Below are positions 7,841 to 15,163 of a stretch of DNA of 39,549 nt, piece by piece. Both the position numbers and the translations under genes were made by a program. Every line of letters starts with the position of its first letter. Position 1 is the stretch's first letter. The notes under the pieces were generated by a model. That model saw nothing but the letters and a program-made list of their open reading frames with translations, searched no databases and was not told where the DNA came from. Source of the stretch: Paraeggerthella hongkongensis (GTDB lineage: Bacteria > Actinomycetota > Coriobacteriia > Coriobacteriales > Eggerthellaceae); NCBI RefSeq assembly GCF_003340345.1, contig NZ_PPTQ01000021.1, forward strand, positions 1-39,549, written 5' to 3'.

Positions 7841-8443
7841 ATGGCCGAGCGGGGCATGCGACGTGCGCGGGTCGAGCGCGCGACGAACGAAACGGACATC
7901 AAGCTGTCCGTCGACCTGGACGGAACGGGGCGCGCCGACGTGGAGACCGGCATCGGGTTTTTCGACCACATGCTGTGCGCGTTCGGGCGGCATGGGCTGT
8001 TCGATCTGGAGGTGCGCGTCAAGGGCGACCTGGAAGTGGACGGGCACCATACGGTGGAGGATACCGGCATCGTGCTGGGGCAGGCGTTCGCCCGCGCGCT
8101 TGGCGACAAGCGCGGCATCCGTCGCTTCGGGTCGCTCATGCTTCCCATGGACGAGGCGCTGGTGTTGGCGGCGTGCGACCTTTCGGGGCGCGGGCAGCTG
8201 CACTGGGACGTGGACGTTCCTCCCGTTATGCTGGGAACGTTCGACGCAACGCTGGCAAAGGAGTTCTTCATCGCGTTCGCCGCGAACGCCGGCGTGACCT
8301 TGCACGTGCGCAAGCTGGCGGGAGAAAACGTCCACCACGTGCTGGAGGCGGCGTTCAAGGCCGTCGCGCGGGCGCTGCGCGAAGCCGTCGAAGCCGACCC
8401 GCGCGCTGCGGGCGCGCTGCCCACCACGAAGGGCGCCCTGTAG
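7841..8443 (+). CDS. hisB: Imidazoleglycerol-phosphate dehydratase
   Basis: 200 residues, the usual size for a monofunctional HisB without a phosphatase domain. Mn-dependent dehydration of imidazole glycerol phosphate to imidazole acetol phosphate. Metal-binding histidine and acidic motifs: GFFDHML, DGHHTVEDTGIVLG (from residue about 67), MDEALVLAACDLSGR and NVHHVLEAAFKA. The ATG at 7841 has AGAGG just upstream inside the end of hisC. Because HisB lacks the HAD phosphatase domain, a separate histidinol-phosphatase is needed and is not in this window. The 83-base gap to hisH holds a GC-rich hairpin. Confidence 0.96.
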   Translation: MAERGMRRARVERATNETDIKLSVDLDGTGRADVETGIGFFDHMLCAFGRHGLFDLEVRVKGDLEVDGHHTVEDTGIVLGQAFARALGDKRGIRRFGSLMLPMDEALVLAACDLSGRGQLHWDVDVPPVMLGTFDATLAKEFFIAFAANAGVTLHVRKLAGENVHHVLEAAFKAVARALREAVEADPRAAGALPTTKGAL

Positions 8444-8452
8444 AGCGTCCCG

Positions 8453-8488
8453 ACCGGCGAGCGGGCACCATACGCCCGCTTTCCGGCC
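8453..8488 (+). other. GC-rich hairpin between hisB and hisH
   Basis: GCGGGC (8461-8466) pairs with GCCCGC (8474-8479), extended by flanking CCGG/CCGG. No T-run follows, so it is more likely an mRNA stability or processing element than a terminator. Confidence 0.35.
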
Positions 8489-8526
8489 GACCCGTATTGG
8501 CAAGCAGAGATTGGAATGCTTGAAAC

Positions 8527-9186
8527 ATGATAGCCGTTGTCGATTACCATAAAGGGAACCTGAAGAGCGTGGCGCGCGGCCTGGCTGCGGCCGGCGGCGA
8601 TGCGGTCGTCACCGACGATGCGAGCGTGATAGCCCGCGCCGACGCCGTGGTGCTTCCGGGGGTGGGCGCGTTCGCCGATGCATCGGCCTCCATGCGCGCG
8701 CTGGGGCAGGCCGACGTCGTGCGGGCCCGCATCGCCGCGGGCGTTCCCTTTCTGGGCATTTGCCTGGGACAGCACCTCATGTTCGAAGAGGGCGTCGAAG
8801 GCGCGCCCGAGGCCGATGACGAAGCGTCGTCGAACAATGCGCCCGGCCTTGCCGTTCTTCCCGGCGTGGTGGCCAAGATGCCCTCCGTCGATGCGTCGGG
8901 CCGGCTTCACAAGGTGCCCCATGTGGGCTGGAACACGGTGGAGGTGACGGATCCGGCCTGCCCTTTGCTCAAAGGCGTCTCATCGGGCACTTATTTCTAC
9001 TTCACGCACAGCTACGTTGCGCCTTCTGGACCCTTCGTTGCAGCTGAGACCACGCACAGCGTGCCGTTTCCCAGCGTGGTGCAGTACGGGCAGGCGGCGT
9101 TCGGCGTGCAGTTCCATCCCGAGAAAAGCTCGGACGCGGGCGCAGCACTGCTGCGCAATTTCGTCGACATCGTGAAAGGGGCGTAG
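8527..9186 (+). CDS. hisH: Imidazole glycerol phosphate synthase, glutamine amidotransferase subunit
   Basis: 219 residues. Releases ammonia from glutamine and channels it to HisF, forming imidazole glycerol phosphate and AICAR. Class I glutaminase triad is intact: nucleophile C79 in GICLGQ, and H197 and E199 in FHPEKS. The oxyanion-strand motif LPGVGAF is also present. The ATG at 8527 gives the family N-terminus MIAVVDYHKGNLKSV; the ribosome site is weak, so translation may depend on the upstream gene. HisA and HisF lie immediately downstream. Confidence 0.96.
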   Translation: MIAVVDYHKGNLKSVARGLAAAGGDAVVTDDASVIARADAVVLPGVGAFADASASMRALGQADVVRARIAAGVPFLGICLGQHLMFEEGVEGAPEADDEASSNNAPGLAVLPGVVAKMPSVDASGRLHKVPHVGWNTVEVTDPACPLLKGVSSGTYFYFTHSYVAPSGPFVAAETTHSVPFPSVVQYGQAAFGVQFHPEKSSDAGAALLRNFVDIVKGA

Positions 9187-9187
9187 C

Positions 9188-10024
9188 ATGCATTTGCTTC
9201 CCGCTATCGACATCCTGGGCGGCAAGGCCGTCCGCCTGGCAAAGGGCGACTACAGCCAGGTGACCGTGTACAACGACGACCCCGCCGCGCAGGCGCAGCT
9301 GTTCGAGGAAGAGGGCGCGTCCTGGCTGCATGTGGTGGACCTTGACGGCGCGAAGTCGGGAGCGCCCGAGAACATTGCCATCATCGAGCGGATTCTCAAA
9401 AAGACCCTGCTCAAAGTGGAAGTGGGTGGCGGCGTTCGGTCGCTCGACACCCTTGCGCGCTTGGCGGACGCGGGCGTGTCGCGCATCGTGCTGGGCACAT
9501 CGCTCGTGGCCGATCCGTCGTTTGCGGAGGCCGCGATCGACGCGTACGGCAAGCTTTTGGCTGCGGGCGTCGACGCGAAGGGCGGGGAAGTGGCCGTTTC
9601 CGGTTGGCGCGAAGGTTCGGGCGTTGCCGCCGAGGAGCTGGCCCGCCACGTTTCCCAGCTGGGATTTCGTCATCTCGTCTACACCGACATCGCACGTGAC
9701 GGCATGCAGACCGGCATCGAGGCGCAGGCGTACGTGCGCATGGCGCAGGCGTTCGGGCATCCCGTGGTCGCGTCGGGCGGCGTTGCGGGCGTAGCCGACA
9801 TCGAGCGCTTGGCTCCCGTTGCCGCGAGCATCGAGGGCGTCATCGCGGGCCGGGCCATCTACGAAGGCGCGCTTTCGGTTGCCGAAGGGGTGCGCGCCTG
9901 CGAGGCTGCAACGCGCGCTGCCGAAGCGGCGGCCGTACAGGCGAACCCGTGCGGCGTCGCCCTGCCGACGAAGCCGGCCATCGGCCCGGACGAGCCGCAT
10001 CCGGCGCCCGTCATGCCCTGTTGA
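9188..10024 (+). CDS. hisA: ProFAR isomerase
   Basis: 278 residues; starts one base after the hisH stop with GAAAGGGG upstream. Amadori isomerisation of ProFAR to PRFAR on a beta/alpha barrel. Catalytic aspartates are D8 (PAIDILGGK) and D167 (TDIARDGMQTG), with phosphate loops VEVGGGVRS and ASGGVAGV. In actinobacteria this barrel can also serve tryptophan synthesis (PriA); the sequence alone does not settle that. The C-terminus is about 30 residues longer than typical and ends in an Ala/Pro-rich tail (ALPTKPAIGPDEPHPAPVMPC) of no known role. Confidence 0.94.
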   Translation: MHLLPAIDILGGKAVRLAKGDYSQVTVYNDDPAAQAQLFEEEGASWLHVVDLDGAKSGAPENIAIIERILKKTLLKVEVGGGVRSLDTLARLADAGVSRIVLGTSLVADPSFAEAAIDAYGKLLAAGVDAKGGEVAVSGWREGSGVAAEELARHVSQLGFRHLVYTDIARDGMQTGIEAQAYVRMAQAFGHPVVASGGVAGVADIERLAPVAASIEGVIAGRAIYEGALSVAEGVRACEAATRAAEAAAVQANPCGVALPTKPAIGPDEPHPAPVMPC

Positions 10025-10027
10025 TCC

Positions 10028-10105
10028 ATGGCCACCGCCGCAGGTGCGGCGTACGATGCAGTCAAAAAGGGGATCGACAAGCTGTTCAAGGGCAAGCAAA
10101 GGTAG
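10028..10105 (+). CDS. Possible mini-ORF, 25 residues, cationic amphipathic peptide
   Basis: ATG at 10028 to TAG at 10103-10105, three bases after the hisA stop. The C-terminal part, AAYDAVKKGIDKLFKGKQR, would form a strongly basic amphipathic helix. There is no convincing ribosome site (hisA ends CCCTGTTGATCC just before it), and no homologue is known to me. It could be chance, a remnant of a longer gene, or a small peptide translated by coupling to hisA. Confidence 0.25.
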   Translation: MATAAGAAYDAVKKGIDKLFKGKQR

Positions 10106-10110
10106 GACGG

Positions 10111-10161
10111 ATGAAGAAGGATCGCCGGGCGTTTCTTGCCGACGGCGCGAACGACGGGTAG
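10111..10161 (+). CDS. Possible mini-ORF, 16 residues
   Basis: ATG at 10111 to TAG at 10159-10161, with AGGACGG just upstream, lying between the 25-codon ORF and hisF. It encodes MKKDRRAFLADGANDG. It is too short to judge and could be chance spacing inside the his operon. Confidence 0.12.
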   Translation: MKKDRRAFLADGANDG

Positions 10162-10173
10162 GAAAGGACAGGC

Positions 10174-10938
10174 ATGCTGGCAAAACGGGTCATTCCCTGC
10201 ATGGACGTCAAGAACGGGCGCGTGGTGAAGGGCGTCAACTTCGTGAACCTGCGCGACGCGGGCGATCCCATCGAGCTTGCCCAGCGCTACGATCAGCAGA
10301 AGGCCGACGAAGTCATCTTCTTGGACATCACCGCCACCAGCGACGACCGGGCCACTACGGTGGAACTGGCCAGCCGCGCGAGCGAGGAGCTGCACCTGCC
10401 GTACTGCGTGGGAGGCGGGTTTCGCAGTGTGGCCGACATGCGCACCATGATCGCGGCCGGTGCCGACAAGGTGTCGGTGAACTCGGCCGCCGTGGCTGAT
10501 CCCGACCTGATATCCCAGGCTGCAGCGGCGTTCGGGTCGCAAGCTATCCTGTGCGCCATCGACGCGAAGAGCGTGGCGGGCAATCCGAACAAGTGGGAGG
10601 TGTACGTGGCTGGCGGCCGTAAGGCAACCGGCATCGACGCGGTGGAGTGGGCGCAGGAGGCGGTTCGGCGCGGAGCAGGGGAGATCCTGCTCACCAGCAT
10701 GGATCGTGACGGCAGTCGCGACGGGTTCGACTGCGCCCTCACGCGCGCCGTGGCGCGGGCGGTGAACGTGCCCGTCATCGCAAGCGGCGGCGTGGGCAAG
10801 CTGGAGCATTTCGCCCAGGGGATCATCGAGGGAGAGGCCGACGCCGTGCTGGCCGCGAGCGTGTTCCATTTCGGCGAGCTGACGGTGCGCCAGGTGAAAG
10901 AGCACATGCGCGCGCAGGGAATCCCGGTAAGGTTGTGA
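10174..10938 (+). CDS. hisF: Imidazole glycerol phosphate synthase, cyclase subunit
   Basis: 254 residues; ATG at 10174 with AGGAAAGGA upstream. Beta/alpha barrel that uses HisH-derived ammonia to cyclise PRFAR. Catalytic aspartates are D11 ([14 protein letters not shown]) and D177 ([11 protein letters not shown]). Phosphate-binding loops: YCVGGGFRS, and [11 protein letters not shown] with AASVFHFGE. Length is normal. The 149-base gap from hisA is unusually wide for this operon and contains two mini-ORFs. The stop overlaps the region just before hisI. Confidence 0.97.
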   Translation: MLAKRVIPCMDVKNGRVVKGVNFVNLRDAGDPIELAQRYDQQKADEVIFLDITATSDDRATTVELASRASEELHLPYCVGGGFRSVADMRTMIAAGADKVSVNSAAVADPDLISQAAAAFGSQAILCAIDAKSVAGNPNKWEVYVAGGRKATGIDAVEWAQEAVRRGAGEILLTSMDRDGSRDGFDCALTRAVARAVNVPVIASGGVGKLEHFAQGIIEGEADAVLAASVFHFGELTVRQVKEHMRAQGIPVRL

Positions 10939-10940
10939 TC

Positions 10941-11258
10941 ATGGACGTTTCCGCTCTTTCGTACAACGAGGCCGGCCTTGTGCCGTGCATCGTCCAAGAC
11001 GCCGACACGCTTGAAGTGCTCATGATGGCGTGGATGAGCGAAGAATCCCTGCGCCTGACGCTCGAGCGCGGCGAAACCGTGTTCTGGAGCCGCAGCCGCC
11101 AAGAGCTGTGGCACAAGGGCGCCACCTCGGGAAACGTCCAGAAGCTGGTCGAACTGCGCTACGATTGCGACGCCGACACGCTGCTCGCTCTGGTGAACCC
11201 GGCCGGCCCCGCTTGCCATACCGGCGCGCGCAGCTGCTTTTACCGGGTCGTGGAATAG
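10941..11258 (+). CDS. hisI: Phosphoribosyl-AMP cyclohydrolase
   Basis: 105 residues. The ATG at 10941 is preferred over GTG at 10935 because TAAGG at 10928-10932 has better spacing to it. Zn-dependent opening of the adenine ring of phosphoribosyl-AMP, third step of the pathway. Motifs: [45 protein letters not shown] and the cysteine motif [11 protein letters not shown]. It has only the cyclohydrolase half; the HisE pyrophosphohydrolase domain often fused to it is absent and no hisE is seen nearby. Last gene of the his operon. Confidence 0.96.
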   Translation: MDVSALSYNEAGLVPCIVQDADTLEVLMMAWMSEESLRLTLERGETVFWSRSRQELWHKGATSGNVQKLVELRYDCDADTLLALVNPAGPACHTGARSCFYRVVE

Positions 11259-11357
11259 GGTCGCGGCGACGGCCTTTCGTCTGCGCCCTTCGCCCGGCCG
11301 CGCGCTGATCCGTAGCCGTACCTCCATCGCAAATACACGCATCGACCTCGTTTTTGC

Positions 11358-11386
11358 TTGAACGATATGATGACATGCGCTACCAT
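11358..11386 (+). promoter_or_regulatory. Promoter of the transaldolase-rho unit
   Basis: TTGAAC (11358-11363), 17-base spacer, TACCAT (11381-11386), about 120 bases before the GTG start. The -10 end, TGCGCTACCAT, differs by one base from the element found three more times in this window. The rest of 11259-11505 is leader with a short CGCG hairpin near 11453-11470. Confidence 0.55.
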
Positions 11387-11505
11387 AAAGCCAGTTCTTT
11401 TGCCTTTCAAGGAAGAAAACCCATCACATTGCATCTCATTCACGGGACTCATGCGCGCCTTCGCGCGCGTTTCACACTGATACGTCACAACATAAGGAGG
11501 ACTGG

Positions 11506-12186
11506 GTGAAGTTTTTTCTGGACACCGCTGACCTGACCGAAATCGAGGAAGCGGCTAGTTGGGGAGCGCTCGCAGGCGTGACCACGAACCCCACGCTGTA
11601 TGCGCGCACGGGCGGCAAGCTGTCCGATTTCCACAACCACATCAAGCGTATCTGCGACATCGTGGACGGACCGGTTTCCGCCGAGAGCGTAGCCATGACG
11701 CGCGACGAGATCGTGCGCGACGGCCGCGAGCTGGCCGCCATCGCCCCGAACGTGGTCGTGAAGGTTCCCACCATGGTCGAGGGCCTGGCTGCCACGCGCA
11801 CGTTGGCCGACGAGGGCATTCCCGTCAACATGACGCTGTGCTTCAGCGTGCCCCAGGCCATCCTGGCCGCGCGCGCCGGCGCTCGCTACATCAGCCCGTT
11901 CGTGGGTCGCTTCGACGACATCTCCGACGACGGCCTGGACCAGCTGAGCAAGGTTGTTGCGGCTATCGGCAACTACGATTACTCCGACAACACGGTCAAC
12001 CACGAGCAGGTGGAGATCATCGCCGCTTCCATCCGCAGCGCGAACCACGTGACGCAGGCGGCCCTCATGGGCGCCGACATCGCCACCGTTCCGTTCGGCG
12101 TGCTCAAGAAGATGGTTCAGCACCCGCTGACCGATCGCGGCCTGGATTCCTTCATGAAGGACTGGGAGAAAGTGCAGAACGCATGA
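11506..12186 (+). CDS. fsa: Transaldolase / fructose-6-phosphate aldolase family enzyme
   Basis: 226 residues; GTG start at 11506 with AAGGAGG (11494-11500) five bases upstream. Small-type transaldolase (TalC/MipB/FSA family), a beta/alpha barrel forming a Schiff base. The start MKFFLDTADLTEIEE, GVTTNPTL, catalytic lysine K86 in VVVKVPTM and SPFVGRFDDI are family hallmarks. Members act either as transaldolase (sedoheptulose-7-P/glyceraldehyde-3-P) or fructose-6-phosphate aldolase; the sequence alone does not decide which. The last codon and stop overlap the rho start (ATGA), indicating translational coupling of a sugar-phosphate enzyme with a transcription terminator, a pairing probably of operon convenience. 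Confidence 0.92.
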   Translation: MKFFLDTADLTEIEEAASWGALAGVTTNPTLYARTGGKLSDFHNHIKRICDIVDGPVSAESVAMTRDEIVRDGRELAAIAPNVVVKVPTMVEGLAATRTLADEGIPVNMTLCFSVPQAILAARAGARYISPFVGRFDDISDDGLDQLSKVVAAIGNYDYSDNTVNHEQVEIIAASIRSANHVTQAALMGADIATVPFGVLKKMVQHPLTDRGLDSFMKDWEKVQNA

Positions 12187-13943
12187 GCGAAAACGAAGCA
12201 TCGACTGCGGAGGGCGCACCCGAGGCGCCTTCCGCTCCCACTCCGCGTCGCCGCCGTTCCACAAGCGTGAGGACGAAGTCCGCGGCCAGCAAGGCGGAGA
12301 AGTCGGCGGAGCCCGCGAAGGCGGATGCGGGCGAAAAGCCCGGTAAGGAAGCTCCGGCGGCCCAAAGCGACAAGGCCGATTCGTCCGCGTCCGAGCGTCC
12401 CGCTCAGGCAAGCAAGACGCCTCGCAAGTCGACGAGGGCGAACGGCAAGGACGCGGCTTCGCAGCCTTCCGGCTCGACGAACAGGCGCCCGAACCAAGGT
12501 CAAAGCCAAAGCAACAAGGGCGGCTCCAACCAGAACAACCGCCAGCGGCAGAACAACAACAATCGCCAGAAGCAAGGCGGGCAGCAGAACGGCGGCAACC
12601 AGAACTTCCGCCGCCAGCGCCGTCCTCACAGCAATCAGGGCGGTCGCGAAATGCAGCCCAGCGTGTCGCGCGACGATCTGAACAAGCTCAAGGTTGCCGA
12701 GCTGCGCGAAAAGGCAGCGGAGCTGCAGATCGACGTGACGGGCCTCAAGAAGGCCGAGCTGGTCGAAGCCGTGTTCGAGGCAAGCGTCAAGGCCGAGGGC
12801 TTCATCGAGGTGTCCGGCATCCTGGACATCTTGGCCGACGGCTACGGCTTCCTGCGCACCCAGGGCTACCTTCCCAGCGAGTCGGACTGCTACGTGGGAT
12901 TGTCCACCATTCGCCGCAACGGCCTGCGCAAAGGCGATCTGGTAAGCGGCCAGACGCGCCCCGCGCGCGAGAACGAGAAGTACGCGGCCATCCAGAAGGT
13001 CACGTCCGTCAACGGCACGCCCATCGAAGAGCTGGGCAACCGCGTGCGCTTCGGCGACCTCACGCCGGTCTACCCGGACGAGTGCCTCAGCATGGAGCAC
13101 GGCAAGAACACCGTCACAGCGCGCGTCATCGACCTGGTCAGCCCCATCGGCAAGGGTCAGCGCGGCCTGATCGTCAGCCCCCCGAAGGCGGGCAAGACCA
13201 CTATCCTCAAAGACATCGCGGCGGCCATCAGCGCGAACAACCCCGAAGTGCACCTCATGTGCCTGCTGGTGGACGAACGTCCCGAAGAAGTCACCGACAT
13301 GGAGCGCTCCATCAAGGGCGAGGTCATCTCCTCGACCTTCGACATGCCCACCGAAAATCACATCGCCGTGTCCGAGCTGGTCATCGAGCGCGCGAAGCGC
13401 CTGGTGGAATGCGGCAAGGACGTCGTCGTGCTGCTGGACTCGCTCACGCGTCTGGCGCGCGCCTACAACCTGGCGCAGCCGGCGTCGGGCCGCATCCTGT
13501 CCGGCGGCGTGGATTCGACGGCGCTCTATCCGCCCAAGCGCTTCCTGGGCGCCGCGCGCAACATCGAGCACGGCGGAAGCCTGACCATCCTGGCGTCGGC
13601 CTTGGTGGACACGGGCTCGAAGATGGACGAGGTCATCTTCGAGGAATTCAAGGGCACGGGCAACATGGAACTCAAGCTGGACCGCAATCTGGCCGATCGC
13701 CGTATCTTCCCGGCCATCGATCCGGTGGCGTCGGGCACGCGCAAGGAAGACCTGCTGCTCGATCCGCAGGAGGCGCCGCTCATCTGGGCCGTTCGCCGCA
13801 TCCTGGCCAACACGAACAGCACCGAGCGCGCCATGGACATGCTCATCAAGTCGCTCAAGCAGACCGAAACCAACCAGGAGTTCTTGGTTCGCACCGCCAA
13901 GAAGGCGCAGCATACCAAGGCCGACGGCACGGTGGAGTTCTAA
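12183..13943 (+). CDS. rho: Transcription termination factor Rho with disordered N-terminal insert
   Basis: 586 residues against about 420 in E. coli. ATG at 12183 overlaps the upstream stop. Hexameric RNA-dependent ATPase that terminates transcription. Residues 1-95 are Ala/Lys/Ser/Pro-rich. Residues about 94-157 are rich in Asn, Gln, Gly and Arg (runs such as QNNRQRQNNNNRQK), low-complexity and disordered. The conserved protein then starts: Rho_N helical domain (LKVAELREKAAELQ, from about 168), cold-shock RNA-binding domain (GILDILADGYGFLR), Walker A SPPKAGKTT (about 332-340), Walker B VVVLLDSLTRLARAYN and an intact C-terminus. N-terminal inserts are known in actinobacterial Rho; this one is markedly Q/N-rich. 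Confidence 0.97.
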   Translation: MSENEASTAEGAPEAPSAPTPRRRRSTSVRTKSAASKAEKSAEPAKADAGEKPGKEAPAAQSDKADSSASERPAQASKTPRKSTRANGKDAASQPSGSTNRRPNQGQSQSNKGGSNQNNRQRQNNNNRQKQGGQQNGGNQNFRRQRRPHSNQGGREMQPSVSRDDLNKLKVAELREKAAELQIDVTGLKKAELVEAVFEASVKAEGFIEVSGILDILADGYGFLRTQGYLPSESDCYVGLSTIRRNGLRKGDLVSGQTRPARENEKYAAIQKVTSVNGTPIEELGNRVRFGDLTPVYPDECLSMEHGKNTVTARVIDLVSPIGKGQRGLIVSPPKAGKTTILKDIAAAISANNPEVHLMCLLVDERPEEVTDMERSIKGEVISSTFDMPTENHIAVSELVIERAKRLVECGKDVVVLLDSLTRLARAYNLAQPASGRILSGGVDSTALYPPKRFLGAARNIEHGGSLTILASALVDTGSKMDEVIFEEFKGTGNMELKLDRNLADRRIFPAIDPVASGTRKEDLLLDPQEAPLIWAVRRILANTNSTERAMDMLIKSLKQTETNQEFLVRTAKKAQHTKADGTVEF

Positions 13944-13970
13944 GCGAGTTGTCATGCGTTCGCTACCGAA

Positions 13971-14033
13971 GCGAAGCTTCGCCGTTCTATAATGAGCGCA
14001 TGATGAGGAACCGCGTCCCTTGGGCGCGGTTCC
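13971..14033 (+). promoter_or_regulatory. Palindrome, TATAAT box and hairpin between rho and sppA
   Basis: GCGAAGCTTCGC (13971-13982) is a perfect 12-bp palindrome. TATAAT follows at 13988-13993 in the context TTCTATAATGAGCGCAT, but no -35 is recognisable. A 9-bp stem GGAACCGCG/CGCGGTTCC (14007-14015, 14025-14033) follows without a T-run. The block probably contains the end of the rho transcript and the sppA promoter. The murA promoter has nearly the same arrangement. Confidence 0.4.
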
Positions 14034-14080
14034 GTGACGCTTTCGCTTGATCGACCCTGCAATTCGTACCAGGAGGGCCC

Positions 14081-15163
14081 ATGTCCCAGGAAAACAACAA
14101 CTGGCAGCAGCAGGTGTGGCAGCAGCCTGCTGCGCCTCAGCCGTCCCCGCAGCCTGCCGGCGGCTATGCGCCGCAGCCTTACGCGCCGCAGCCGCAGCCC
14201 AAAAAGCGCGGATGGATCGTGGCGCTCGTCGCCGTCGTGCTCGTTTTCGTGCTCATAGCCATGAGCATGTGGTCGTGCACGTCCATCATGTCGTCGTCCA
14301 TGGGCTCGCTTGGAGCCGTCGGGTCGCTCGGCGAAAGCTCAACGTCCGAGGCCGACTTCCTGACTTCGGATGCGGTGGGGGTCATCGACATCGACGGTAC
14401 CATCCAGTACGACGGCACCACCTCGTCGCCCGAAGGGTTGAAAGCCCAGCTCGATCGCGCTGCGCAGAACACCTACATCAAGGCGGTCGTGCTGCGCGTG
14501 AACTCCGGCGGCGGCACGGCTACTGCCGGCGAGGAGATGGCGGCGTACGTCAAGAAGTTCTCGGAAGATACCGGCAAGCCCGTGGTGGTGTCGAGCGCTT
14601 CCGTGAACGCGAGCGCGGCCTACGAGATTTCCAGCCAGGCCGACTACATCTTCACGGCCAAGACCACGGCCATCGGCGCCATCGGCACGGCGCTGCAGGT
14701 GACCGACCTTTCGGGGCTGCTGGAGAAGCTGGGCATCAACGTGGACAACATCACGTCGTCTGAAAGCAAGGATTCCAGCTACGGCACGCGCCCGCTTTCC
14801 GAAGAGGAGCGCGCTTACTACCAGAACATGGTCGAGCGCATCAACGAGACGTTCGTCCAGACCGTTGCCGAGGGCCGCGGCATGAGCGAAAGCGACGTGC
14901 GCGCGCTGGCCACCGGCATGACGTTCACCGGCATGGACGCCGTGGAGAACGGGCTGGCCGACGAAATCGGCACCAAGGAGGACGCGGTGGCGAAGGCGGC
15001 CGAGCTGGCCGGCGTCTCGCGCTACTCCACGGTTGAACTGAAAACGACGAAGAGCACCCTGTCGAGCTTGCTCGACCTTATGACCGAAAGCAAGAGCCTG
15101 TCCGCCGGCGACTTTGCCGCCGCTTTGAAGGAGTTTGAGAACGATGGCAACATCGCCCAGTAA
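14081..15163 (+). CDS. sppA: Signal peptide peptidase SppA, membrane-anchored serine protease
   Basis: 360 residues; ATG at 14081 after CCAGGAGGGCCC. Degrades cleaved signal peptides at the outer membrane face. The N-terminus is a Gln/Pro-rich cytosolic tail (1-40), then one transmembrane helix (about 44-66). The peptidase domain shows VGVIDIDGTIQYDG, LRVNSGGGTATAGEEM, nucleophile S178 in SVNASAAYE, and general-base K230 in SSESKDSSYG, the Ser-Lys dyad of half-length SppA. ASAAYE replaces the more common ASGGYY. The gene overlaps the start of the tRNA synthetase gene by 20 bases. Confidence 0.92.
   Translation: MSQENNNWQQQVWQQPAAPQPSPQPAGGYAPQPYAPQPQPKKRGWIVALVAVVLVFVLIAMSMWSCTSIMSSSMGSLGAVGSLGESSTSEADFLTSDAVGVIDIDGTIQYDGTTSSPEGLKAQLDRAAQNTYIKAVVLRVNSGGGTATAGEEMAAYVKKFSEDTGKPVVVSSASVNASAAYEISSQADYIFTAKTTAIGAIGTALQVTDLSGLLEKLGINVDNITSSESKDSSYGTRPLSEEERAYYQNMVERINETFVQTVAEGRGMSESDVRALATGMTFTGMDAVENGLADEIGTKEDAVAKAAELAGVSRYSTVELKTTKSTLSSLLDLMTESKSLSAGDFAAALKEFENDGNIAQ

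Noticed and set aside
12117-13955. A 612-codon minus-strand open frame over rho
   Set aside because: Antisense to rho, which has complete ATPase motifs. The antisense product is low-complexity Leu/Arg/Ala.
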